64,000 bases of DNA, taken from NCBI GenBank assembly GCA_016868895.1, contig VGFK01000006.1, forward strand, positions 19,021 to 83,020. The letters run 5' to 3'. Position numbers and translations under genes: made by a program. Of this stretch, positions 53,256 through 62,100 are shown piece by piece. The stretch is from Bacteroidota bacterium. GTDB taxonomy: Bacteria; Bacteroidota; Bacteroidia; Chitinophagales; Chitinophagaceae. The notes beneath the pieces were generated by a model. It was not told where the DNA came from. It did not search any database and saw only the letters and a program-made list of their open reading frames with translations. Each line of letters opens with the position of its first letter. The stretch's first letter is position 1.

Positions 53256-54284
53256 CTACAACTGTTTTCGGTACTGATTCAACAAGTGCATCTGATTGAT
53301 GGCACGGTTTAGGTTATTCGCCTCATAGGTTATTCCATAGTAGATATCCCCCATCAGGTAGTCGGTCATGAACCGCAGGGCCTGCATCCACATCATGAAT
53401 TCTCCTGCATAATAAAGTGCCTCTTTTTCTTGATCGGTAAGTTGGTCCGACATCTTTTCATTGTACCCTTGAAGAATTGCTTCTAGGTATTCTTTGCGGA
53501 CACCTACTTGTTCCAGGTCCGTCTCTTCTTCGTTGCCGGGCGACAAATAGGTCCTGAACATATCACCCAAATCGCTGATGAAATAACCCGACATCGTAGT
53601 GTCCATATCAATCACACAAACGCCTTTTACAGACGCATTGAATAAAACATTACTGATTTTAGTATCATGATGCGTAACCCGTTTCTTGAATCCAGCCGAT
53701 TGGATAATATGGAGATAGCGTTTGAGCAGTATTTCTTCTTGCACCATCTGCTGAATCAGTTTTTTTGAAGCAGTAATACGATTATTTACACCGGAAATCA
53801 ATGCCTCATTGAATTGCTGCCAACGGTATAGAAGGTCATGAAACCCAGGTATCGTTTCTTTCAATGAATTGCAATCCAATGAAGCGTAGGACGCACTGAA
53901 ACGGCCAAACTGATGGGCAGCTTCATATGCTTCATCAGATGAATTGCAGGTTGTGATGGCATGGCTATTGGGAATAAAAGGAGTAAGCCGAAAATATTCA
54001 CCTTGTTCCCCACGAGCAAAAGCATGACTCGTTAGGGTTGATATGGGTGCAGGGAAACAAGGGTCCTGGCGGTGCTGGTGAGCATGCGTCAATAGTTGAT
54101 TGACATTGTGCGCAATGGCATCGGGCATTTGAAATACTTCGGTATTGATCTGCTGAAGAACAAAATGAGCATTACCATCAACGCCAACTCCAAAAGTTTT
54201 GTGGATCAACCCCGCCCCTAACGGCTGAATTTCATAATCAATATCATCAGCAAAATACTGTCTTAATATTTTCCTCAGATCCAT
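53256..54284 (-). CDS. APH-fold phosphotransferase family protein
   Basis: The 342-residue protein has the aminoglycoside-phosphotransferase/choline-kinase fold: HFVLQQINTEVF in the N-lobe, the Brenner-type motif THHDTKISNVLF for catalysis and metal, and CVIDMDTTMSGYFISDLGDMFR. The HHDTKxxN replaces the common HxDxxxxN, as in some small-sugar or hexosamine kinases, so a metabolic kinase is more likely than an antibiotic-resistance enzyme. The substrate is unknown. It lies 2 bases after serA and is probably co-transcribed with it. Confidence 0.85.
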   Translation of the reverse strand: MDLRKILRQYFADDIDYEIQPLGAGLIHKTFGVGVDGNAHFVLQQINTEVFQMPDAIAHNVNQLLTHAHQHRQDPCFPAPISTLTSHAFARGEQGEYFRLTPFIPNSHAITTCNSSDEAYEAAHQFGRFSASYASLDCNSLKETIPGFHDLLYRWQQFNEALISGVNNRITASKKLIQQMVQEEILLKRYLHIIQSAGFKKRVTHHDTKISNVLFNASVKGVCVIDMDTTMSGYFISDLGDMFRTYLSPGNEEETDLEQVGVRKEYLEAILQGYNEKMSDQLTDQEKEALYYAGEFMMWMQALRFMTDYLMGDIYYGITYEANNLNRAINQMHLLNQYRKQL

Positions 54285-54286
54285 GA

Positions 54287-55525
54287 TCAGTACAACAACC
54301 GAACTTTGATGGTTCCTTTAACGCTGCGGAGCAATTCAGCGGCATTTTTAGAAAGTTTTTTATCGACATCCAGCACTACATAACCAATCTGATCATTAGT
54401 TTTCAGATACTGTCCCAAGATGTTGATTTTATGCTCAGACAAACTGCTGTTGATTTCAGAAAGAACACCGGGTACATTGTTATGGATGTGCAATATTCGA
54501 TGCGTACCCTCTTGAGGAGGCAGATTCAATTCTGGGACGGTATGGGAACCATTGGTTGCACCCATTTCCAGAAAATGCAAGAGTTTAACACTGACGTCCT
54601 CCCCTATATTTTGCTGCGCCTCTTCGGTTGACCCGCCTACATGCGGAGTCAGCAAAACGTTGGGCAACTGCTGAAGCGGAGTCGCAAAACGATCGCCATT
54701 TTTTTCAGGCTCCCAAGGATACACGTCAATTGCTGCACCAGAAACATGGCACTTTAATACAGCATCACGAAGGGCGTCCAAGTCCACCACTTCACCGCGG
54801 GCATAATTGATCAGGATAGCGCCTTTTTTAAATTGCTTTAATACGGCTTTATTGATTAAATTTTTTGTTTGGGAAGTTTCGGGAACATGCAGGGTAACAA
54901 CGTCCGATTTAGAAACTACTTCTTTGATGGATGATTTAGCGCTGGCGTTCCCCAACGGTAATTTCTTTAGTACATCGTAGAAAAGTACCTTCATTCCCAT
55001 GGCTTCAGCCAGAATGCTGACTTGTGAACCAATGTTTCCGTAACCAATGATGCCAAGTGTTTTCCCTCGCAGCTCATAACTGCCTTTAGCTTCCTTTTGC
55101 CAAATGCCATTGTGCGCTGCCGTATTTTTATCCAGGATCCGACGGATCAGAAGAATGGAAGCACCAATCACGAGCTCTGCAACCGATCGGGTATTGCTAT
55201 ACGGAGCATTGAACACCACTACTCCCCGTTTGCGAGCCGCTTGTAAGTTGACCTGATTGGTACCGATACAAAAACACCCTATGGCCTGCAATTTTAAGGC
55301 ATGCTTTAGCACGTCTTCGGTAACGAGTGTTTTGGATCGTATGCCCAGTAAATGAACATCCTTTATTTCTTCGATGAGCTGTTTTTCAGAGAGCGCTCCC
55401 GAAATCTTTTTGACCTCTGTGTATTCTGCATCTTTGAACACTGCTACAGCAATATCGCTGATGTTTTCCAGCAGCAAAATCTTGATTTTGTTTTTGGGAT
55501 AACTGGTTTTGGATTCGAGGGCCAT
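54287..55525 (-). CDS. serA: D-3-phosphoglycerate dehydrogenase
   Basis: The 412-residue enzyme makes 3-phosphohydroxypyruvate, the first step of serine synthesis. It has the GxGxxGxxV nucleotide loop (LGIIGYGNIGSQVSILA), the DVVTLHVPET and INYARGEVVDLDAL stretches, the catalytic His in LLTPHVGGSTEEAQ, and a C-terminal ACT domain (RILHIHNNVPGVLSEINSSLSEHKINILGQYLKTNDQIGYVVLDV) for feedback by serine. Length matches the E. coli-type (410) enzyme. It stands apart from serB/serC and has an APH-fold kinase behind it. It is divergent from the serine hydrolase gene. Confidence 0.97.
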   Translation of the reverse strand: MALESKTSYPKNKIKILLLENISDIAVAVFKDAEYTEVKKISGALSEKQLIEEIKDVHLLGIRSKTLVTEDVLKHALKLQAIGCFCIGTNQVNLQAARKRGVVVFNAPYSNTRSVAELVIGASILLIRRILDKNTAAHNGIWQKEAKGSYELRGKTLGIIGYGNIGSQVSILAEAMGMKVLFYDVLKKLPLGNASAKSSIKEVVSKSDVVTLHVPETSQTKNLINKAVLKQFKKGAILINYARGEVVDLDALRDAVLKCHVSGAAIDVYPWEPEKNGDRFATPLQQLPNVLLTPHVGGSTEEAQQNIGEDVSVKLLHFLEMGATNGSHTVPELNLPPQEGTHRILHIHNNVPGVLSEINSSLSEHKINILGQYLKTNDQIGYVVLDVDKKLSKNAAELLRSVKGTIKVRLLY

Positions 55526-55537
55526 TGGTTTTTAGTG

Positions 55538-55545
55538 TAATTTTG
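55538..55545 (+). promoter_or_regulatory. -7 box (TAATTTTG) for the serine hydrolase gene
   Basis: TAATTTTG fits TAnnTTTG and lies 43 bases before the ATG. No TTG at a suitable distance; the call is weaker. Confidence 0.35.
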
Positions 55546-55588
55546 TACGAATCTACGATTTAATTTTCTGCGACCAATCCAGCTAGGT

Positions 55589-56758
55589 ATGAAGAAATTG
55601 AAGCTGTTTGCATTGCTGTTTTTTTGTAGTGGTATTGTTTATTACGTCATCGATCAAAATATTCCTCAGGTAGTCACCCATTCCCTGGTCAGTCAATACA
55701 GGAACCTGGTTTCAAATGCACCGCTATCCAAAAAAGAACGCGATTTACGGTACTCCAGTGAGAAATTTTATCGCAGTACATTACTGAGATCACGGTTCAA
55801 CGGTGGAATCATTGTTGCCAGAAATGGGAAAATAGTCTTTGAGGCCTATAATGGAAATGAACGCATCAAGTATGGAAAACCAATTGATTCCGCCACTTCC
55901 TTTCATTTGGCGTCCGTGTCAAAGACCATCACCGGGATGGCCATGTTAAAACTGTTGCAGGAAAAAAAACGATCGGTAGACGAGCAGGTCCAATCGTTTA
56001 TTCCCGAATTCCCATTTACAGGAATCTCCGTACGCAATTTGCTCAGCCACAGAAGCGGTTTACCCAACTATGTCTATTTCGTTGAAAAATTCGGATGGGA
56101 TACCCATAGGTTCATCACCAATGCCGATATATTGACGATGATGATTCAGTATAAAACACAACTGGATGTGGGTCGGCCCAATGCTTATTTTGACTACTGC
56201 AATACGAACTATGTCATTCTTGCCTTGATCATCGAGCGGCTCAGTGGAGTTTCGTATAAAAACTATTTAAAGACAGCATTTTTTGAACCATTGGGAATGA
56301 ACCAGACCTTTGTTTTCAGCATGGATCAATCGGATCAGGTTCTTCCTTCGTATAAGAATAACAATCGACTGGAAACGTTTATGTTTTTGGATGCGGTGTA
56401 TGGAGATAAAAATATTTATAGCTCCCTGCGCGACATGGTGAGGTGGGACATGGCCTTATATGACACCGTCCAATTTCCTCTTTCTATGCAAGAGGAAGCC
56501 TTCAAAGGATACAGTTATGAACGCAAGGGGGTCAAAAATTATGGATTGGGATGGAGGTTATATGAGCTGCCTACGGGTAAAAAAATAGTGTACCACAATG
56601 GGTGGTGGCATGGGAACAATACCGTTTTCAGTCGCCTGCCCCAAGATTCCACCGTCATCATAGTCCTGGGGAATCGATTCAATCGGAGTATTTACCAGGC
56701 CAAACGCATTGCCGGGATATTTGATGGATACGGCATTGATCTTCAAGAAGATGACTAA
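55589..56758 (+). CDS. Beta-lactamase-family serine hydrolase
   Basis: The 389-residue protein has an N-terminal hydrophobic stretch (LKLFALLFFCSGIVYYVI) that is a signal or membrane anchor, then a class-C beta-lactamase/penicillin-binding-protein-like domain. The SxxK motif is SVSK (HLASVSKTITGMAML), the YxN motif is in DYCNTNY, and the third motif may be HNGWWHG. It may act on peptidoglycan or as an esterase; resistance function is not implied. It is preceded by its own -7 box and divergent from serA. Confidence 0.9.
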   Translation: MKKLKLFALLFFCSGIVYYVIDQNIPQVVTHSLVSQYRNLVSNAPLSKKERDLRYSSEKFYRSTLLRSRFNGGIIVARNGKIVFEAYNGNERIKYGKPIDSATSFHLASVSKTITGMAMLKLLQEKKRSVDEQVQSFIPEFPFTGISVRNLLSHRSGLPNYVYFVEKFGWDTHRFITNADILTMMIQYKTQLDVGRPNAYFDYCNTNYVILALIIERLSGVSYKNYLKTAFFEPLGMNQTFVFSMDQSDQVLPSYKNNNRLETFMFLDAVYGDKNIYSSLRDMVRWDMALYDTVQFPLSMQEEAFKGYSYERKGVKNYGLGWRLYELPTGKKIVYHNGWWHGNNTVFSRLPQDSTVIIVLGNRFNRSIYQAKRIAGIFDGYGIDLQEDD

Positions 56759-56793
56759 AGGTCGCTGAAACTTCATTTTTGACAGTTTTTGCC

Positions 56794-56801
56794 TATTTTT
56801 G
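56794..56801 (+). promoter_or_regulatory. -7 box (TATTTTTG) for hppA
   Basis: TATTTTTG fits the consensus; the ATG is 61 bases downstream. No clear -33 element is visible. Confidence 0.4.
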
Positions 56802-56862
56802 CCGCCCCTAACCCGCCCTAAAAAAGAGCGGAAATCGTAGACCAAAAGAACGGTAACTGTTT

Positions 56863-59115
56863 ATGGAAAATTTGATCTATTTAGTACCCGTAATGGGTTT
56901 GATCGGACTGCTTTACACCCTTGTAAAATTCAATTGGGTGGCCAAACAAGATGCAGGTTCCGAAAGGATGAAGGAAATCAGTAACTACATTGCCGAGGGA
57001 GCCATGGCCTTCCTGAAGGCAGAGTGGAAAATACTGGCCTATTTTGTGGTCGTTGTCGCTCTGCTCTTGGGCTTCATGTCGCAAAGCAATCCCAACTCCC
57101 ATTGGTCTATTTCTCTTGCGTTTGTATTTGGAGCCTTCAGCAGCGCTCTGGCAGGGTACATTGGAATGCGCATTGCAACCAAAGCAAATGTTCGCACGGC
57201 GCAGGCTGCCAAAACCAGTCTTTCGAAATCGTTGAATGTTTCCTTTACCGGAGGTGCCGTAATGGGATTGGGTGTTGCAGGACTAGCCGTCCTAGGGCTG
57301 GGTGGCTTGTACATCATCCTCAAACAAATGTTTGCCCCAGGTAGTGAAGCCACTTCCGAAGAAATGGTCAAAACCATTGAAGTGCTGACCGGTTTTTCTT
57401 TGGGAGCAGAATCAATTGCTTTGTTCGCCCGTGTGGGTGGAGGTATTTATACAAAGGCAGCCGACGTGGGTGCGGACTTAGTAGGTAAGGTCGAAGCCGG
57501 GATACCGGAAGACGATCCACGCAATCCAGCCACCATTGCCGACAACGTGGGTGACAACGTAGGTGATGTTGCGGGAATGGGTGCCGATTTGTTTGGTTCA
57601 TATGTGGCGACGGTATTGGCGACAATGGTATTGGGACAAGAAACACTGTCCAACGATAATTTTGGCGGTTATGCACCTATCCTCCTGCCGATGCTCATCG
57701 CGGGTGCGGGCATCTTGTTTTCGATCATAGGAACGTTTTTTGTCCGCGTAAGCGATGCAGCAGGCATCAGCACCGATAATGTTCAGAAAGCCCTTAACAT
57801 GGGTAACTGGGGATCCATTGTGCTCACGGCTATTGCCTGCGCAGGACTGGTCTATTATATTCTGCCTGCAGAAATGAGTCTTCGGGGATTGACCTTCACC
57901 AATGACGGTGTTATGGGTGCAATCGTTGTTGGACTTGTAGTGGGTACGCTAATGAGCATTGTTACAGAATACTATACTGCAATGGGCAAGCGTCCTGTTC
58001 TTACCATTATTCGTCAGTCCTCCACCGGACATGCTACCAACGTGATTGGTGGCCTGGCTGTGGGTATGGAATCAACCATGATCCCCATCCTGATTTTAGC
58101 CGGTGGTATCTGGGGATCATACGAGTGTGCTGGTCTTTATGGTGTAGCCATTGCAGCTGCCGGAATGATGGCCACTACCGCCATGCAATTGGCAATTGAT
58201 GCCTTTGGTCCTATTGCCGACAATGCAGGGGGAATTGCAGAAATGAGCGAACTGCCCAAAGAAGTCCGGGAAAAGACGGATGTGCTGGATGCCGTTGGCA
58301 ATACCACTGCAGCCACTGGAAAAGGGTTCGCCATTGCCTCAGCTGCGTTGACTGCACTTGCCCTTTTTGCTGCCTATGTAGGGGTAGTCAACCACAACGG
58401 CTACACCATGCTGGGAATTGATATTTACAAAGCCAAAGTACTTGCCTCGTTGTTTGTGGGCGCTATGGTTCCATTCATATTTTCTTCGCTGGCTATTCGT
58501 GCTGTGGGACAAGCCGCTATGTCCATGGTAGAAGAAGTACGCAGACAATTCCGCACCATTGCTGGCATCATGGAAGGTACCGGTAAGCCCGAATACGATA
58601 AATGCGTGGCTATTTCAACGGAAGCCTCCATCAAGAAAATGATGTTGCCCGGTGCAATAGCTATCTTGTCTCCATTGGTGATTGGTTTTCTGCTTGGACC
58701 TGAAGCATTGGGTGGTTTCTTGGCCGGTGCAACGATAAGTGGAGTCTTGATGGGAATGTTCCAAAACAATGCCGGTGGTGCATGGGACAATGCAAAGAAA
58801 AGCTTCGAAAAAGGTGTTGAAATCAACGGTGAAGTGTTCTATAAGAAATCCGAGCCCCATAAAGCATCTGTTACCGGGGATACGGTGGGCGACCCATTCA
58901 AAGACACATCTGGTCCTTCCATGAATATCTTGATCAAGCTGATGTCGATTGTCTCTCTGGTAGTCGCTCCTACCCTTGCACAGCTCCATGAGGCTGATGC
59001 CCCGGTCATCAAAACAGAAGAAAAGACCATTAAAGTTGATGTAACCGCTGGTGATACCACCACAACCAACGCAGAAGTGAAGAACGGTGATACAGCGAAG
59101 ATCGTCATCGATTAA
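56863..59115 (+). CDS. hppA: Membrane-bound ion-pumping pyrophosphatase
   Basis: The 750-residue integral protein couples pyrophosphate hydrolysis to ion export. About 16 membrane helices are visible. Pyrophosphate-site motifs are [46 protein letters not shown] (near residue 200) and GGAWDNAKK near the C-terminal end. The potassium-independence marker GNTTKA is replaced by GNTTAA (near residue 480), so the enzyme should be of the K+-dependent type. The pumped ion (H+, Na+ or both) cannot be decided from motifs alone. A Thr/Glu/Lys-rich tail ([17 protein letters not shown]) follows. It is followed by a candidate terminator. Confidence 0.97.
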   Translation: MENLIYLVPVMGLIGLLYTLVKFNWVAKQDAGSERMKEISNYIAEGAMAFLKAEWKILAYFVVVVALLLGFMSQSNPNSHWSISLAFVFGAFSSALAGYIGMRIATKANVRTAQAAKTSLSKSLNVSFTGGAVMGLGVAGLAVLGLGGLYIILKQMFAPGSEATSEEMVKTIEVLTGFSLGAESIALFARVGGGIYTKAADVGADLVGKVEAGIPEDDPRNPATIADNVGDNVGDVAGMGADLFGSYVATVLATMVLGQETLSNDNFGGYAPILLPMLIAGAGILFSIIGTFFVRVSDAAGISTDNVQKALNMGNWGSIVLTAIACAGLVYYILPAEMSLRGLTFTNDGVMGAIVVGLVVGTLMSIVTEYYTAMGKRPVLTIIRQSSTGHATNVIGGLAVGMESTMIPILILAGGIWGSYECAGLYGVAIAAAGMMATTAMQLAIDAFGPIADNAGGIAEMSELPKEVREKTDVLDAVGNTTAATGKGFAIASAALTALALFAAYVGVVNHNGYTMLGIDIYKAKVLASLFVGAMVPFIFSSLAIRAVGQAAMSMVEEVRRQFRTIAGIMEGTGKPEYDKCVAISTEASIKKMMLPGAIAILSPLVIGFLLGPEALGGFLAGATISGVLMGMFQNNAGGAWDNAKKSFEKGVEINGEVFYKKSEPHKASVTGDTVGDPFKDTSGPSMNILIKLMSIVSLVVAPTLAQLHEADAPVIKTEEKTIKVDVTAGDTTTTNAEVKNGDTAKIVID

Positions 59116-59140
59116 ACCTATTCCAATTTAAGTATAAACG

Positions 59141-59168
59141 AATCCCTCTTGAACAGAGGAATTTTTTT
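59141..59168 (+). terminator. Probable terminator after hppA
   Basis: AATCCCTC-TTGAACA-GAGGAATT followed by T7; the stem has one mismatch (C/A). It lies 25 bases after the hppA stop. Confidence 0.6.
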
Positions 59169-59198
59169 ATTGAGGGATTTATTCTTAATTATTGAATT

Positions 59199-62100
59199 TT
59201 ATTGCTTCATTACCTTAAAGACGATTTGTTGATTGACACCCCAATTGAGTACTACATAATATATTCCCAATTTTCCGGTAAGCTTAAGTTTCCTATCCAC
59301 AGTCGTCAATTTCTTCTCTGATACAACACGGCCCTGCATATCCAGAATCTTTGCATTGACCTTTGACACAGTACCCAGTGACCAATCGACAGTTAGTTCT
59401 TCACTTGCTCCAGTAATCGGATTTGGATACACCTTAATGTATTGTCCATTGGATAGATCAACAGTGGCTGTTATCACAAAGTAGTAGGTTTCCGACATCT
59501 CAGCTGTGCATCCGTTTACAGTCGTTTTGACCGTATGATTTCCACTGCCCGTAGGACGGTACCGCTGCGATGTAGCACCATTCAGTGTATTCCCCTCTAG
59601 GTACCATTGGTTACCGGAAGTATTAGAAGAAATCAACTCTACTCCCTCCTTGGTGATAGTCGGCCGTGCCGGTATTGGGTTCACCGTCAATGTATCCGAC
59701 TTGGCGGTAGCACTGCAGCCGTTTGAGGTTACAATCAGTCCATAGCGACCCGTCTCTCCTGCCGAGAAGCTTGACGACGTAGCTCCGGATATGTTCACCC
59801 CGTTCCTCTGCCACTGATAGGCATAGCCCTGTCCCGATGTTGCATTCAGGGTAACCTTAGAGCCTTCACATATCACAGAGGCACTCATGGTAAACGAAGC
59901 CGTCGGTAGCGGATTGACACTCACCGTTACCCCAGGACTCTTTGCTGATGTACAACCGTTCACCTTGGAAATAAAACTGTATGATCCACTCTGTGATACA
60001 CTGATTGACTTGGTACCCGCAACCGACATTAGTGTATCGTTCCTGTACCATTGAAAAACTGAATCGGATGAGGCCGTGAGCAGGGAAGAGGATCCAACAC
60101 ATACATTTGTGGCGGAGGCCGTTATACTGCCCACTACTGGCCGAGGAGTCACATTTACAATTATCGGAACAGAGAAAGCAGTAGAACAGGTTGCACTGGC
60201 ATATTTGATTTTATAAGTACCAGATGATAATACCGTGAGTACAGAATCGGTTGCAGCACTGAGCAGGTTATCATTCAAAAACCATTGAATGTTCTGGCGA
60301 CTGGTGGCTATTAACCGCACAGAATCACCCTGGCAGAAGGTCGATTGTCCGGAAAGTGTAAGTGTCGGCACTCCAAGGTCACATAGTTGCCCGTTGGGAT
60401 CAAATGTGAATTTGATTTCAGGTGCAAATGGAGATCCAGCAAAAGAAGCATCTACTGATTGAACAGACCAATAATAGGTTCCTGGCTTTAAATCAATATC
60501 CCAAACGCGTTTTCGACCGGTATTCCCTTCTTCAGGTACCATACGATAACCAGTTGGCAGTGAAAGTGAAACTACTTCATCAACTGTGCCAGGGGCAGTA
60601 CCAACTCGGAGTTCATAGGAAAGGCCTTCAGAAGGAGTATGATCATCAGCAGCAGAATCCCAACTGAAACGAACTTTGTATACGTCACCTACGCGACTAA
60701 TGATTTGTTGTTTTAAGTTAGATGGGGTAGTAGGTGCAGCATTTTCAATAAACTGATCAGATGCAGTTGCTTCAACCAATGCAGAAGTAAAAGTTCGATC
60801 CGTTGATGATTCTGTAGAAATATTGTCTTGATAAAATGGACGATTTCCGGAATTGGTAAAAGATCCTAAGGCAGTAATCACACGTGCGGATTCATTTTGA
60901 ACGTTTTTATACACTCTGAATAAATCCCTCGAAGTAGTCGAGCTAATCCGACCATTTACCAAAATATCTAAATCACTATCAGCATCAAAGTCTCCAAATT
61001 CTATATTTAAATCGCTGAATTCATTTCCAAATAAGAATTGAGATTGTTCTACAAATCCTTTTGTAGTCGGATTGAAAATAGCAATTTTTGAAATTAACCC
61101 TGTTCCCTCTCGAGTTCCAGTATAAATCAAATCAGAATAACCGTCATTATTTATATCACCAAAATTCAATTTTGCATTTTCAAATGATTGAATTGGATTT
61201 GAAATGTTAACAAAATCTCCATTTCTGCTTTCATAGATATAAAATTTCTGTCCTGAAGTAAAGGATCTACCACTTGTTAGCAAATCCAGGTCACCATCTT
61301 TATCATAGTCGATTAAATCTATACTAGAGAAATCAAGGGGCTCGAAGTTAAATTTAGAAGATTGAACGAATGTTATTTTACCAGTAGTATAGTTAATTCC
61401 AGTATTTAAATAAGTGCGAGAAATCAAATCACCTTGTTCATTTTTATAAAAGGCTACAAAATCATTGTCAGAATCCCCATCTACATCTCCGAAATCAAAG
61501 TTTAGATCATATGATTGTTGAGCGATTAAAATGGAATCTAGATTGGTTTTTAAGCGACTAAATTTAAACCCTGGTGGTGTATTTTTATCTGTAGAAAGCG
61601 GACCGGTTGTAAAAATATGTATTTTACTTTGACCCGATTTATCAACCCCTGCAATCAAAATGTCGGGTTTTCCATCGTTGTTCAAATCAGATATTTTAAA
61701 TCGAGTATTTCCAAGATAAATTGAATCTTCGAGCCCAAGTGATAGTCTTGAAAGTCTTCCCCGTCCAGTTTCACTTAAGCGAGGATCGTTTTTATATATA
61801 TTCAATCTGAATTTTGGCAAAGTTGCATTAGATGGGTTAATGGGATCAGTAGAAGAAACAATTAAGTCTGCTACTCCGTCCTGAGTAACATCATGCCATT
61901 TAATATTTGGTTTATATAAAGCAAAAGTTTCAGTAGACCCATTTAGAAGATAGCTTTCAGGGAAATCATAATTTGATACAGTGTAATTGATTTTATTACT
62001 CTCATAAATACTACCACCATAAAGAAAGTCATAATCATTGTCTCGATCTATATCTCCCCATTTAGCCGACAACCTAAAGTTTGGATATATGGTTGCATCG

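Noticed and set aside
53256-54284. Antibiotic-resistance kinase
   Set aside because: The fold is shared with sugar and choline kinases, and pairing with serA favours metabolism; no resistance context is present.
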